DNA of 64,000 nt from Neisseria mucosa (GTDB lineage: Bacteria > Pseudomonadota > Gammaproteobacteria > Burkholderiales > Neisseriaceae), in NCBI RefSeq assembly GCF_003044445.1, contig NZ_POWX01000001.1:62001-126000 (forward strand), read 5' to 3'. Below are positions 33,793 to 42,343 of the stretch, one piece after another. How positions within the stretch are numbered: the stretch's first letter is position 1; the number at the start of each line of letters is the position of its first letter. The position numbers were made by a program, and so were the translations under genes. Below the pieces are notes generated by a model that was not told the origin of the DNA, searched no databases, and saw only the letters and a list, made by a program, of their open reading frames with translations.

Positions 33793-34605
33793 TCACAGCC
33801 ATTCGGGCATTTCGGGACGGATGATGCCGAACTCGGGCGGATAATCCACCCCGGTCAGATACAGCCCGTCAGGCATAAAAGTTGGAGGGGCTTTTAATCG
33901 ACTGCGTTCTTCGATTAAGGCTTGGAATTCGGAAACGCTCAGTCTACCACTACCGACATAAACCAATGCGCCCATAATATTACGCACCATATGGTGTAGA
34001 AAGGCATTGCCATGCAAATCCAGTTTGAGAAGTTGCGGCGTACCGCTGATTTTTGCACTGTATAGGGTTTTAACGGGTGATTTTGCTTGGCATTCGGCGG
34101 CGCGAAAGCTGGAGAAATCATGTTCGCCTTCTAATAATAATGCCGCTTGCTGCATTTTGTCAGGATCAAGTTTGAGGTGCGTCCACCCTACCCTGCCTTG
34201 CAATATCGGGGAACGGACGGGAGATGATTCCAAAAGGTAACGATACCTTCTACCGTATGCGTCAAAGCGGGCGTGAAAATGTGGGGCGACTTGCTGTGCG
34301 AACAATACAGCCACACCTTCGGGAAGATGGGCATTGACGCCCCGCACCCATGCCTGCTCGGGACGGACTACTGTGGTATCGAAATGGACGACTTGTGCAG
34401 TGGCGTGTACGCCTGTGTCGGTACGCCCGGCAACTATGGTTCGGATGTTTTCACTCGCAATTTGACTGAGTGCATATTCTAAGGTCGTCTGAACAGTAGG
34501 CAAGTCGCCGGCTTGTTTTTGCCAGCCGTAAAATCGGCTGCCATCATAAGACAGGATTAATGCCCAACGGCAAACTGAGGGCTGCTTTGAAGAAGGAAAC
34601 ATCAT
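33793..34605 (-). CDS. truA: tRNA pseudouridine(38-40) synthase
   Basis: TruA isomerises uridines 38-40 in the anticodon arm of many tRNAs. The 270-residue protein has LILSYDGSRFYGWQ near the N-terminus, the catalytic aspartate in VAGRTDTGVHATAQVVHFD (about 60-78), a central HFHARFDAYGRRYRYLL and the C-terminal HMVRNIMGALVYVG. Two adjacent ATG codons can start it. It lies downstream of tspA, beyond the tspA terminator. An in-frame DUS occurs in the N-terminal part. Confidence 0.96.
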   Translation of the reverse strand: MMFPSSKQPSVCRWALILSYDGSRFYGWQKQAGDLPTVQTTLEYALSQIASENIRTIVAGRTDTGVHATAQVVHFDTTVVRPEQAWVRGVNAHLPEGVAVLFAQQVAPHFHARFDAYGRRYRYLLESSPVRSPILQGRVGWTHLKLDPDKMQQAALLLEGEHDFSSFRAAECQAKSPVKTLYSAKISGTPQLLKLDLHGNAFLHHMVRNIMGALVYVGSGRLSVSEFQALIEERSRLKAPPTFMPDGLYLTGVDYPPEFGIIRPEMPEWL

Positions 34606-34673
34606 AATCGGTGAAGGCTCGATATTCGAACAAAATCATACGAAAATTGCTTATCCGACAGTATAGCAATAAA

Positions 34674-34703
34674 AAAGATGCCGCTTTTAGAAACGGCATC
34701 TTT
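34674..34703 (-). terminator. Terminator after tspA
   Basis: AAAGATGCCG and CGGCATCTTT pair around a short loop, followed on the minus strand by TTATTGC. It lies 34 nt past the stop codon. Confidence 0.8.
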
Positions 34704-34736
34704 ATTTTTCTTTCCCCAAAGGGATTGTCAGATTAA

Positions 34737-37202
34737 TCAGCCTAACTCTGCCAACAAGGCTTTGGTTTTATCCAAGATATCGCCGGTAGCCTCTTCCATC
34801 AGCTCTTGCAAAGTTTCACGGGCTGCACCGGGGTCTCCAATTTCGACATACATTTTTGCCAATTCGTATTTGGCTTCTAAAGGAGCGGTCATTCCGACGG
34901 ATTCGGAAATAAAGCCTGAGTCAAATGCCGACTTGCTTACTTCTTCATCAACTGTTAGGTTTTCCCATTCGATGGTCTCTTCTACTCCGTTACCTTGGGA
35001 ATCAGCCAATCCGAAATCTTCGTCGCTTTCTTGGAAGGTAATGCCTTCATCTTGTTTGATTTCAAAAGGCTCTTCGGCTACGGCTTCATCGGCTGAGGTA
35101 TCAACGGAAGCAAACTCTAAAGCCTCGTCCCCATTTAATTTTTCAGACGATGTTTGCTCAGATGTTGTGAACTCAGGCAGCGGCTCGATAGGCTGGGATT
35201 CGGTTTTTTCCGAGAAGAAGTCCCATCCTTCTTCTGCTTCTTCAAAGTCTTTGACATTTTCTGCGCCAACAGTCTGCTCCTGCTGTTGAACCTCAGAAGC
35301 GTCGGAGGCTTCGTAGTCAAACTCCAAATCAGAAACTTCTTCCGCAACGGCGGATTCGGTATAAGAATACTCTTCCTCACCTACTGAGGCATCCGCCTCT
35401 TTGGTTTCTTCACTAGCGTCATGGAAAGACGTGTCAAAGTTTGATTGGACCTCATCAAATTGCTGAATATGGGCCGTATTATCAGGCTCTACTACTGATT
35501 CCTCTTGATGTCTGCTTTCTATAACTACTGAAACCGGTTGATACGGATTCTCCGGCTCGGGCTCATAGACGCTTTCTGTCGATTCAACAGAGTCCCAATC
35601 CAAATCACGGCGTTTTTCCGTTTCCTCATCCACGGTAACTGCGCTGGATACGATGCCGACGTGCTTATCGTCAATATCGTCAATATTAATATTGATCTCA
35701 TCTTCAGCGGCTTCTTTGGCGGCATTGGGCTGCACAAAGAAAGCTTCGTCGTCAAAATCATCCTCGATAGACAGTCCGTCAGGCTCTTCTTCAGGAACAA
35801 CTTTCGCTTGAACAAACTGTTCGGGCTTCACCTCGTCGGCTATCACGGTTTCTGCAAAGCTAATGTCGTCATCTTCTTCGTCATATCCTGCAGAAGGAAC
35901 AGGTACGACAGGCGCGACAGCAGCTGCTTTTCGTTTGCCCAAAGCTTTCAGCAACAGCAACAATGCCAACAGCGCACCGCCGCCGATTAACAGCCAGCGC
36001 CATAATCCGCCATCTTCAGACGACTCTTCTACTGCTTCACTTTGAGCAGCGGAATTTTGCTGAGCAGCCAAAGCTTCTTCAACTTGGGCTTCCGGTGTAG
36101 ATTTTGCTGTTTCACTTGCAGCGGTTTGTTCTGCGATGCGGGGTTGTAATACTTCCTCAGTGCCTACGGATGAAGCAGCTTGTTCTTGTGTTGCACCCTG
36201 TGGAGCGGAAGCGGTTACTTGTGCCGGTTGTTGTTCAAGCTTGGCTTCTTTGTTTGATTTAGCCTCTTCGCCAGCCTTATTTTCACCTGCCTTATTTTCC
36301 GCAGATGCATTAGTTTTGGCAGCTTCTGATTTTTCAGACGATGCTTTAGATGCTGCTGCGGTCTGCGGCTGCTGTTTATCAGACACAAGAGGCTTCTCGG
36401 CAGACTGTTTAGCAGCTGCCTGTTTCATATCGAACTGGGTCGGGATATTTAATACTTTGCCAGCCAACATATGGTCGGCATTTTTATTGATGAACACACT
36501 AGGGTTGGCTTTTACCAATGCCTGTATTGCCTGCTCGACCGTCATACCCTGAGGACGGATACGGGTCGCAATTTCAGTCAGGGTTTCACCCTGTTTGACT
36601 AAATGTCGTTTGCCATAACGCGGCTCGCCCTGTACAGAAGAGGCTGCATTTTGCATCTGTTTAGGCTGTGTTTGGGCATTTTTTGACTTTTTATTGTCGA
36701 TTCCTTCTTTACGCGTATTATTCGCAACATCTGCAGACGCATTTCCACTACGCAGCGCACGGTTAATCCGTTCGCGTGCAGCTTGACGGTCTATCTGCTG
36801 GGAAGCATATGCGGGAGGCGGCTCCTGACGAACGCGGGGCGTACTGTCGCCCTTGACCGAGTAATCAGCCGGATCGATGATTGCGGTATATTCTCGAGAT
36901 TGAGAGCCGGTGCTGACTTGGAAAATCAGCACAGGGTCTTTGATGGCTTTAGCCGAACGGATATTGATGACCGCACGATCGCCCGCTCTGTGAACGCTGG
37001 TTCTGAGGTTGGCATTCGATACGGAAGCCTTGCCGCCGTTAAATAATGCCTGTGCTTCTTCTCCGGTTACGGTGATGTTGCCGGAAAACGGCTCACCCAA
37101 ATGCGATTGAACATTTAAACCGCCCAACCCTGCGCTTGCACCCACCGAAACCGCTAAGGCAACGGAAGCTGCGATAAGTTTGATTTTGTAATGTTTTTTC
37201 AA
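34737..37202 (-). CDS. tspA: FimV/HubP-family protein, TspA-like
   Basis: The 821-residue protein has a signal peptide (about 1-24), an N-terminal FimV periplasmic domain (LGGLNVQSHLGEPFSGNI, 26-43), a LysM-type murein-binding domain (about 198-255, HLVKQGETLTEIATRIRPQG), an Ala/Glu-rich linker, one membrane helix near 400-417 (WRWLLIGGGALLALLLLLKAL) and a long, very acidic cytoplasmic region. The C-terminal FimV helical domain ends it (LEAKYELAKMYVEIGDPGAAR). In meningococcus the homologue TspA stimulates T cells and affects adhesion; FimV/HubP proteins organise cell poles and type IV pili. The truA-tspA-yciB neighbourhood matches meningococcus. Confidence 0.92.
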   Translation of the reverse strand: MKKHYKIKLIAASVALAVSVGASAGLGGLNVQSHLGEPFSGNITVTGEEAQALFNGGKASVSNANLRTSVHRAGDRAVINIRSAKAIKDPVLIFQVSTGSQSREYTAIIDPADYSVKGDSTPRVRQEPPPAYASQQIDRQAARERINRALRSGNASADVANNTRKEGIDNKKSKNAQTQPKQMQNAASSVQGEPRYGKRHLVKQGETLTEIATRIRPQGMTVEQAIQALVKANPSVFINKNADHMLAGKVLNIPTQFDMKQAAAKQSAEKPLVSDKQQPQTAAASKASSEKSEAAKTNASAENKAGENKAGEEAKSNKEAKLEQQPAQVTASAPQGATQEQAASSVGTEEVLQPRIAEQTAASETAKSTPEAQVEEALAAQQNSAAQSEAVEESSEDGGLWRWLLIGGGALLALLLLLKALGKRKAAAVAPVVPVPSAGYDEEDDDISFAETVIADEVKPEQFVQAKVVPEEEPDGLSIEDDFDDEAFFVQPNAAKEAAEDEININIDDIDDKHVGIVSSAVTVDEETEKRRDLDWDSVESTESVYEPEPENPYQPVSVVIESRHQEESVVEPDNTAHIQQFDEVQSNFDTSFHDASEETKEADASVGEEEYSYTESAVAEEVSDLEFDYEASDASEVQQQEQTVGAENVKDFEEAEEGWDFFSEKTESQPIEPLPEFTTSEQTSSEKLNGDEALEFASVDTSADEAVAEEPFEIKQDEGITFQESDEDFGLADSQGNGVEETIEWENLTVDEEVSKSAFDSGFISESVGMTAPLEAKYELAKMYVEIGDPGAARETLQELMEEATGDILDKTKALLAELG

Positions 37203-37475
37203 AACTTGTCCCCTATGAAATGAATCCTGCGGTACTGCCGAGTACTTAACCGTCTATTACGATATATTACGTTATGATATAGTCTAAGTCCCTAATCTGC
37301 CAAGTAACACTGTCATTTATGTTATCAAAAATGTCATAAACCGTTGCTGTTTGCATCGGTGTGTTTCTTTTTTACAAATCTATCGGGAACTTATTTTATC
37401 ATTCCGTTTGCATTTTTAAAACCTTACAACAAACTGTCGGCATATCAAACAAACCAAAGTTTGAGGTTTACGGTA
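37203..37475. other. Spacer between divergent tspA and yciB
   Basis: AT-rich and probably carries both promoters. A GTTATGATATAGT segment near 37273 could be a -10 region for tspA or yciB. Nothing else is recognisable. Confidence 0.4.
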
Positions 37476-37550
37476 ATGCAAAAAACCGCGGCTGCCTGTA
37501 TGATTGCCGTTTGTTTGTTTGGTTTCCTTATTTTTGTTTTTTATATATGA
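37476..37550 (+). CDS. Possible small hydrophobic leader ORF
   Basis: A 24-residue frame (MQKTAAACMIAVCLFGFLIF, then VFYI) is one hydrophobic segment. GAGG lies nine nt upstream and its stop overlaps the yciB start as ATGA, the usual arrangement for translational coupling. It may be a small membrane protein or only a leader frame. No homologue is recognised. Confidence 0.35.
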   Translation: MQKTAAACMIAVCLFGFLIFVFYI

Positions 37551-38077
37551 AAATTCTGAGTGATTTATTGGCGGTAATTTTGTTTTTTCTGACTTATACG
37601 GTTACGAAAGACATGATTGCCGCGACAGCCGTAGCTTTGATAGTCGGTGTTTTGCAGGCGGCCTTTACCTATTGGAAATTTAAAAAGCTGGATACGATGC
37701 AGTGGGTCGGATTGGTTTTAATCGTGGTATTCGGCGGGGCGACCATCCTGCTGAAAGATCCGCGATTCATCATGTGGAAACCGTCCGTATTGTTTTGGAT
37801 AGGCGCACTGGTTTTGCTTTTCAGCCACCTTGCCGGGAAAAACGGACTTAAGGCGACAATGGGCAAGGAACTCGAATTACCCGATACCGTCTGGAATAAT
37901 CTGACCTATGCTTGGGTAGCGTTTCTCGTATTTATGGGCATAGCCAACTGGTTTGTATTCACTCATTTTGAAAGCCATTGGGTGAATTACAAGATGTTCG
38001 GTTCGACCGGACTGATGTTCGCTTTCTTTATCGCTCAAGGTATTTATTTGGGCAAACATTTACCGAAGGAGAATTAA
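37547..38077 (+). CDS. yciB: Septation protein A, YciB family
   Basis: The 176-residue inner-membrane protein has about five helices and the family pattern: KILSDLLAVILFFLTY at the N-terminus, WVGLVLIVVFGGATILLKDPRFIMWKPSVLFW in the middle and WVNYKMFGSTGLMFAFFIAQGIYL near the end. YciB/IspZ proteins influence septation and envelope integrity. The ATG at 37547 gives the family length; the longer frame from 37361 has no family similarity in its extra part. yciI follows after 3 nt. Confidence 0.93.
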   Translation: MKILSDLLAVILFFLTYTVTKDMIAATAVALIVGVLQAAFTYWKFKKLDTMQWVGLVLIVVFGGATILLKDPRFIMWKPSVLFWIGALVLLFSHLAGKNGLKATMGKELELPDTVWNNLTYAWVAFLVFMGIANWFVFTHFESHWVNYKMFGSTGLMFAFFIAQGIYLGKHLPKEN

Positions 38078-38080
38078 GCA

Positions 38081-38371
38081 ATGGAATATTATATGCTTTT
38101 GGCCACTGATGCAGACGACGTGCATGAAGCCCGTATGGCTGCACGTCCTGATCATTTGAAACGTTTGGAGGCTCTGCAAGCCGAAGGGCGCCTTCTGACA
38201 GCCGGACCGAATCCCCTGCCCGACAATCCCGAACGCGTCTCCGGCAGCCTTATCGTCGCCAAATTCGCATCGCTTGACGAAGCCCAAGAATGGGCGGAAC
38301 AAGATCCTTATGTCGCTGCGGGCGTATATGAGGAAGTTTTGATTAAGCCCTACAAAGCTGTTTTTAAATAA
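38081..38371 (+). CDS. yciI: YciI-family protein
   Basis: This 96-residue protein belongs to the YciI-like ferredoxin-fold family (MEYYMLLATDADDVHEARMAARPDHL, then GRLLTAGPNP and SLIVAKFASLDEAQEWAEQDPYVAAGVY). A His-Asp pair in the family suggests an enzymatic role, but no reaction is established. It sits 3 nt after yciB and its stop overlaps the bolA start by one base, so the run is one operon. Confidence 0.92.
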   Translation: MEYYMLLATDADDVHEARMAARPDHLKRLEALQAEGRLLTAGPNPLPDNPERVSGSLIVAKFASLDEAQEWAEQDPYVAAGVYEEVLIKPYKAVFK

Positions 38372-38640
38372 TGGATATGCGTTCAGCAATAGAAGGTCGT
38401 CTGAAAACTCTAAACCCTCAGATATTCGAGTTTCAAGACGACAGCCATTTGCACAAAGGACACGTAGGCAATAAAGGCGGGGGGCATTATGCTGTAACCG
38501 TCGTCAGCGAGGCTTTCACCGGGATGAAACGTATCGAACGCCAACGTATGGTTCAAAACCTGCTCCAAGACCTGTTTGCCGGCGGCTTCATCCATGCCTT
38601 GAGCATTAAGGCGGCAACGCCCGACGAATATTTCCATTGA
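38371..38640 (+). CDS. BolA/IbaG-family protein
   Basis: The 89-residue protein has the BolA class-II KH-like fold: an N-terminal helix with IEGRLKTL, the HKGHVGNKGGGHYAVTVVSEAF region with conserved histidines, and RMVQNLLQDLFAGGFIHALSIKAATP. BolA proteins partner monothiol glutaredoxins in iron-sulfur handling and affect cell shape. The start codon overlaps the yciI stop (TAATG). A DUS lies in frame at codons 9-12. The family member (BolA or IbaG) is not settled. Confidence 0.92.
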   Translation: MDMRSAIEGRLKTLNPQIFEFQDDSHLHKGHVGNKGGGHYAVTVVSEAFTGMKRIERQRMVQNLLQDLFAGGFIHALSIKAATPDEYFH

Positions 38641-38674
38641 ATTATCCGTAGTGTTTCAAATTAAAGAGAAGATT

Positions 38675-39547
38675 ATGAGAAAAACCCATTTTACAGCCGC
38701 ATTGGTTATGGCCGCCCTATCCTGCAGCCTGTTTGCCCAAACTCTGGTTACCGTCAACGGACAAGCCATCGACAGCAGCGTGATTGACGGACAAGTTGCC
38801 GCCTTGCGTGCTGAAAACAAACAAATCCAGGATTCTCCACAACTGCGACAAGAGCTGGCCAACCGCCAAGTTATCAGCACGGTTATCGCGCAAGAAGCCA
38901 GACGCCGCAAACTGGACCAAAGTGCGGAATTCAAAAAAGCCCTCGAACAAGCCCGTGCAGATGCGAAGAAACAAGGTGCGGACAAAAAACCGTCCTTCAA
39001 AACAGAATGGGCGGCATTTGAAGACGACCTGCTCGGACAAGCTCTGGCCATCGACGTATTGCGCAAAAATCCTGTCAACGAACAAGAAATTAAAAAATCC
39101 TATGATGAATTTGCCAAATTCTACCAAGGCAGTCAGGAAGTACGCCTAGGGGAAATCGTTACCCGAACTAAAGCCGACGGACAAAAAGCTGCTGCCGATT
39201 TGAAGGCGAAGAAGGCTTTTGCCGCAGTATTGAAACAATATTCGATTGATGAAGAAGCCAAAAAAGCAGGCGGTATTCCTCAAGCTTATGTTCCGCTGAA
39301 AGACTTGCAAGAAGCCGCACCGCCTCTGTACGCAGCAGTCAAAGACCTGAAAAAAGGTGAAGCGACATCCGAACCGCTGCAAGACGGTAATTCTTACGCC
39401 GTGTTTTACGTTGACGACCGCCGCGATGTCAAAGTTCCTGCCTTTAACGAAATCAAAGGCAACATAGCCCGCGACCTGAGTACTGCCCGCATTGACGACA
39501 CTATGCGTGCGCTCTTGCAAAAAGCCGACATCAAACCTGCCAAATAA
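38675..39547 (+). CDS. Periplasmic parvulin-type peptidyl-prolyl isomerase
   Basis: The 290-residue precursor has a signal peptide (about 1-23, AFAQ-like cleavage), a helical SurA-N/PrsA-type chaperone part (about 25-130) and a parvulin rotamase domain (about 135-240, with VRLGEIVTRTKADGQKAAADLKAKKAFAAVLKQYSID and the GGIPQAYV segment). Such proteins fold outer-membrane or surface proteins. The ATG at 38675 follows AAAGAGAAG; eight upstream codons are outside the signal peptide pattern. It ends the yciB-yciI-bolA run. Confidence 0.9.
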   Translation: MRKTHFTAALVMAALSCSLFAQTLVTVNGQAIDSSVIDGQVAALRAENKQIQDSPQLRQELANRQVISTVIAQEARRRKLDQSAEFKKALEQARADAKKQGADKKPSFKTEWAAFEDDLLGQALAIDVLRKNPVNEQEIKKSYDEFAKFYQGSQEVRLGEIVTRTKADGQKAAADLKAKKAFAAVLKQYSIDEEAKKAGGIPQAYVPLKDLQEAAPPLYAAVKDLKKGEATSEPLQDGNSYAVFYVDDRRDVKVPAFNEIKGNIARDLSTARIDDTMRALLQKADIKPAK

Positions 39548-39624
39548 CCTTTAAGCTTCCTATAACGGATAAGTAAAGGAAATTAAGCCGGATTCTTTTT
39601 GCGGCATTGATGCAATCCACCTAA

Positions 39625-39660
39625 AGGTCGTCTGAAACCATAACGTTTTTCAGACGACCT
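39625..39660 (+). terminator. Paired DUS terminator after isomerase gene
   Basis: Two inverted AGGTCGTCTGAAA-type copies lie about 80 nt past the stop and are followed by TTTTCT. Confidence 0.65.
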
Positions 39661-39743
39661 TTTCTACCTGCATTGCTGTCGAAACACTTTTGTATTTGAA
39701 TCTGCCGTCAACCAATCTTTTGAAATAGAGATCAAGAACCGCT

Positions 39744-40205
39744 ATGCGAGCCGTCATTCAAAAAGTGAGTTGTTCCCGTGTCGATGTATTGGACGGAAAT
39801 CATAAGGAAACCTGCGCCGAAATCGATAACGGATTGATGATATTGCTCGGCGTTACCCACGACGATACCGAATTAGATGCGCGCTACATTGCCGACAAAG
39901 CCGCCAATCTGCGTATTTTCGAAGACGATGCCGGCAAATTGAACCTGTCCGTCAAAGATGTCGGCGGCTCAATCCTGCTGGTCTCCCAATTCACATTGTA
40001 TGCCGATGCACGAAATGGCCGCCGCCCGTCTTTCTCGGCAGCCGCCCCTGCCGAACAGGCGCAAACGCTCTATCTGCATACCGCAGAACTATTGCGCGGA
40101 CATGGTTTGAACGTACAAACCGGCCGCTTCCAAACGCATATGCAGGTCAGCCTGTGCAACGACGGCCCCGTTACCCTGCTGCTGGACTCGCAAAAACTGT
40201 TTTGA
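39744..40205 (+). CDS. dtd: D-aminoacyl-tRNA deacylase
   Basis: Dtd removes D-amino acids mischarged to tRNA. The 153-residue homodimeric protein has MRAVIQKVSCSRVDV at the start, the catalytic SQFTLYAD motif (about 79-86), GRRPSFSAAAP and the cross-subunit NDGPVT motif with the Gly-cisPro dipeptide near 136-141. All family hallmarks are intact. It is monocistronic and followed by a Correia-type element. Confidence 0.96.
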   Translation: MRAVIQKVSCSRVDVLDGNHKETCAEIDNGLMILLGVTHDDTELDARYIADKAANLRIFEDDAGKLNLSVKDVGGSILLVSQFTLYADARNGRRPSFSAAAPAEQAQTLYLHTAELLRGHGLNVQTGRFQTHMQVSLCNDGPVTLLLDSQKLF

Positions 40206-40224
40206 CGAAAATCCTGCTGCAAGA

Positions 40225-40332
40225 TATAGTGGATTAAAATAAAAATGAGACAAGGCGCCAACGTCCGCCGTGTACAAGGTAGTACATAAGGGCGTTGGCA
40301 ACGCCGTATCATTGCAATTTTAATCCACTATA
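40225..40332. repeat. Correia-type element, diverged internal part
   Basis: The 108-nt element has TATAGTGGATTAA-type ends (TATAGTGGATTAAAAT and ATTTTAATCCACTATA on opposite ends). The interior (GACAAGGCGCCAACGTCCGC, then GGGCGTTGGCAACGCC) differs from the copy at 12422, though GACAAGGCG is shared. Confidence 0.8.
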
Positions 40333-40365
40333 AAACAAGTATTACCCTTGCCTAATATAATCCAA

Positions 40366-40406
40366 AGGTCGTCTGAAAAACCAAAAATTGGGTTTTCAGA
40401 CGACCT
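40366..40406 (-). terminator. Paired DUS terminator, dtd/aat spacer
   Basis: Inverted AGGTCGTCTGAAAA copies lie 45 nt past the aat stop. The arrangement can terminate both convergent transcripts. Confidence 0.65.
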
Positions 40407-40450
40407 TTTTCTATTCGCTTCTGACTCGAAGCCGACTCTATATCCTGCCG

Positions 40451-41176
40451 CTATTCCAACGTTCCACCCACTACCCGCGCGCCCAACGCTTCCTTCAAAG
40501 GCAAAGCGTTCAAGCGTTGCAAGGTCGTCTGAAATTCGGCAAACGGTATCGGTTCCGAACCGAAACGATGCATATGCAGGGTATCTTGCTGACAGTCAAT
40601 CAACTCGATGCCCAATCCGGCAAGAAACGGAACGGCTCGCGCGAAGGCGATTTTGGAGGCATCCGGCTCAAGGGCGAACATGGATTCTCCGTAAAACACC
40701 CGTCCGATTTGTACGCCGTAAAAGCCGCCCGCCAGTTTCAGACGACCTGTTTCATCGGGATAGAAACATTCAAACGAATGCGCATGACCCAAGCGGTGCA
40801 GCTCGGTATAAGCGGCTTGGAATTCGGGAACAATCCATGTGCCATCCTGACCGGGGCGCGGAAAGGCGGCGCAATGCGCAATGACGGTTTCGAAACATTG
40901 GTTGACCGTTACCCGATAGGGTTTGTTGCGCAAGGTTTTCGCCAACGAACGCCCGATATGCAGATTTTCAGGCACGATGACGGCGCGCGGATCTATGGTA
41001 TGCCAAAAAAACCAGCCGTCTTCGCTGAACCACGGGAAAATCCCCTGCCGATACGCCGACAGCAGCCGTCCCGTATCCAAATCACGGCTGATACCGACCA
41101 AGCCGTCGCATTCTTCCAGCGCGTAAAACGGGTCGGGGAAAGTGTAATCATTAGGGTAAAGCAAGGGGATACTCAT
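40451..41176 (-). CDS. aat: Leucyl/phenylalanyl-tRNA--protein transferase
   Basis: Aat attaches Leu or Phe to proteins with N-terminal Arg or Lys, making them ClpAP substrates (N-degron pathway). The 241-residue protein has YPNDYTFPDP at the start, the GLVGISRDLDTGRLLSAYRQGIFPWFSE motif (about 25-52), RGxKxYRVTVN-type RNKPYRVTVNQCFE and WIVPEFQAAYTELHRLGHAHSFE, followed by LAGGFYGVQIGRVFYGESMF. Two in-frame DUS lie in it. All key motifs are intact. Confidence 0.96.
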   Translation of the reverse strand: MSIPLLYPNDYTFPDPFYALEECDGLVGISRDLDTGRLLSAYRQGIFPWFSEDGWFFWHTIDPRAVIVPENLHIGRSLAKTLRNKPYRVTVNQCFETVIAHCAAFPRPGQDGTWIVPEFQAAYTELHRLGHAHSFECFYPDETGRLKLAGGFYGVQIGRVFYGESMFALEPDASKIAFARAVPFLAGLGIELIDCQQDTLHMHRFGSEPIPFAEFQTTLQRLNALPLKEALGARVVGGTLE

Positions 41177-41230
41177 CGGAAATCCTAAAATATTTTCTAG
41201 TTCTCAGTAGTACGCTGTTCATGTTCCGCA

Positions 41231-41274
41231 AAAAATTTCAGACGACCCCAAATTCTCATCCGAGGTCGTCTGAA
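41231..41274. repeat. Inverted DUS pair between fur and aat
   Basis: TTTCAGACGACC (about 41236-41247) and AGGTCGTCTGAA (about 41263-41274) face away from each other in the short fur-aat spacer. Confidence 0.5.
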
Positions 41275-41299
41275 CATCAAACATCTTTTAAAACGGGAA

Positions 41300-41734
41300 T
41301 CAGCGTTTGCTCTTCGCTTGGCATTCGCCGCACACGCCGTACATATAAAGCGCATGGTCAACGATGCGGTAGCCGTTTTCTTCCGCGATTTTGTCTTGCA
41401 AGGCCTCGATTTCAGGATTGTGGAATTCCGTTACCTCGCCGCATTTCACGCAGACGATATGGTCGTGGTGGTCGCCTTTGTCCAATTCGTAAACCGCCTT
41501 GCCGGTTTCAAAATGGTGGCGCTGCAAAATGCCTGCCTGTTCGAACTGGGTCAATACGCGGTAAATCGTCGCTACGCCGATTTCCACACCCTCTTCCAGC
41601 AAAATACGGTACACATCTTCGGCACTCAAATGCTCTTCAGCATGAGACTCGAACAAATCCAAGATTTTCAAACGCGGACCGGTAACCTTCAAACCGCTGT
41701 CTTTCAATTGCGCAATATTGCTGAATTTTTCCAT
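41300..41734 (-). CDS. fur: Ferric uptake regulator
   Basis: Fur is the iron-responsive repressor and, in Neisseria, also an activator. The 144-residue protein has the winged-helix domain (LKDSGLKVTGPRLKILDLFE, then AEDVYRILLEEGVEIGVATIYRVL), the metal-site segment HHDHIVCVKCGEVTEFHNPEIE and a C-terminal CGEC. The ATG at 41734 has AGGGA upstream and gives the usual neisserial N-terminus; a TTG three codons earlier is less likely. The divergent neighbour is bamE, as in other neisseriae. Confidence 0.96.
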   Translation of the reverse strand: MEKFSNIAQLKDSGLKVTGPRLKILDLFESHAEEHLSAEDVYRILLEEGVEIGVATIYRVLTQFEQAGILQRHHFETGKAVYELDKGDHHDHIVCVKCGEVTEFHNPEIEALQDKIAEENGYRIVDHALYMYGVCGECQAKSKR

Positions 41735-41856
41735 AATATTCAATATCCCTGTAAAGTAATAGACGTTATAATACGCAATTTCAGCCCATTACACCATAGC
41801 GGTTTGCAATAAAACCACAAGTCCTGTTTGCATACAAACGATAGTTGGCTGAAATT

Positions 41857-41876
41857 ATAATCAAAGAGATGATTAT
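41857..41876. promoter_or_regulatory. Candidate Fur box between fur and bamE
   Basis: ATAATCA and TGATTAT form a perfect 7-bp palindrome around six bases, close to the Fur consensus built on GATAAT/ATTATC. It lies about 120 nt upstream of fur and 70 nt upstream of bamE, so fur autoregulation is plausible. Confidence 0.5.
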
Positions 41877-41944
41877 CGTTTGCTTTTTCGAAATATTCAA
41901 GCAATGATACCCTTCCACCCGAATTCGAACAGAAAGGCATATCT

Positions 41945-42328
41945 GTGAACAAAACCCTCTGTCTTGCCCTCGCCGCCCTCATCGGACTTTCCGCATGCAG
42001 CGCCGAACGCGTTTCCCTGTTCCCCTCTTACAAACTCAAAGTCATCCAAGGCAACGAACTTGATCCCCGCGCCGTCGTCTCCCTCCAAGCAGGCATGAGC
42101 CGCGACCAAGTCCAACTCCTGCTCGGCACCCCGCTGCTGCGCGACGCATTCCACGCCGACCGCTGGGACTACACCTTCAATACCAGCCGCAACGGCATCA
42201 TCAAAGACCGCAGCAACCTCACCGTTTATTTTGAAAACGACGTCCTTGTCCGCGCAGAAGGCGATGCCATCCAAAAATCCATCGAAACCCTGCAAGCCGA
42301 ACAAAGAGCAGCCCAAACCGCACAATAA
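41945..42328 (+). CDS. bamE: Outer-membrane assembly lipoprotein BamE
   Basis: BamE is a small lipoprotein of the BAM complex that inserts outer-membrane proteins. The 127-residue precursor has a lipobox LSAC with the lipidated Cys18, and the SmpA/OmlA domain with RAVVSLQAGMSRDQVQLLLGTPLLRDAFHADRWDYTF (about 43-79) and NLTVYFENDVLVRAEGD. The start is GTG at 41945, chosen because it begins the signal peptide. dapB follows after 15 nt and is probably co-transcribed. Confidence 0.93.
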   Translation: MNKTLCLALAALIGLSACSAERVSLFPSYKLKVIQGNELDPRAVVSLQAGMSRDQVQLLLGTPLLRDAFHADRWDYTFNTSRNGIIKDRSNLTVYFENDVLVRAEGDAIQKSIETLQAEQRAAQTAQ

Positions 42329-42343
42329 TCACAAGGAAAACGC

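Noticed and set aside
37361..37546. N-terminal extension of YciB from an upstream ATG
   Set aside because: The added residues have no family similarity and would make the protein 62 residues longer than normal; the ATG at 37547 fits the family.
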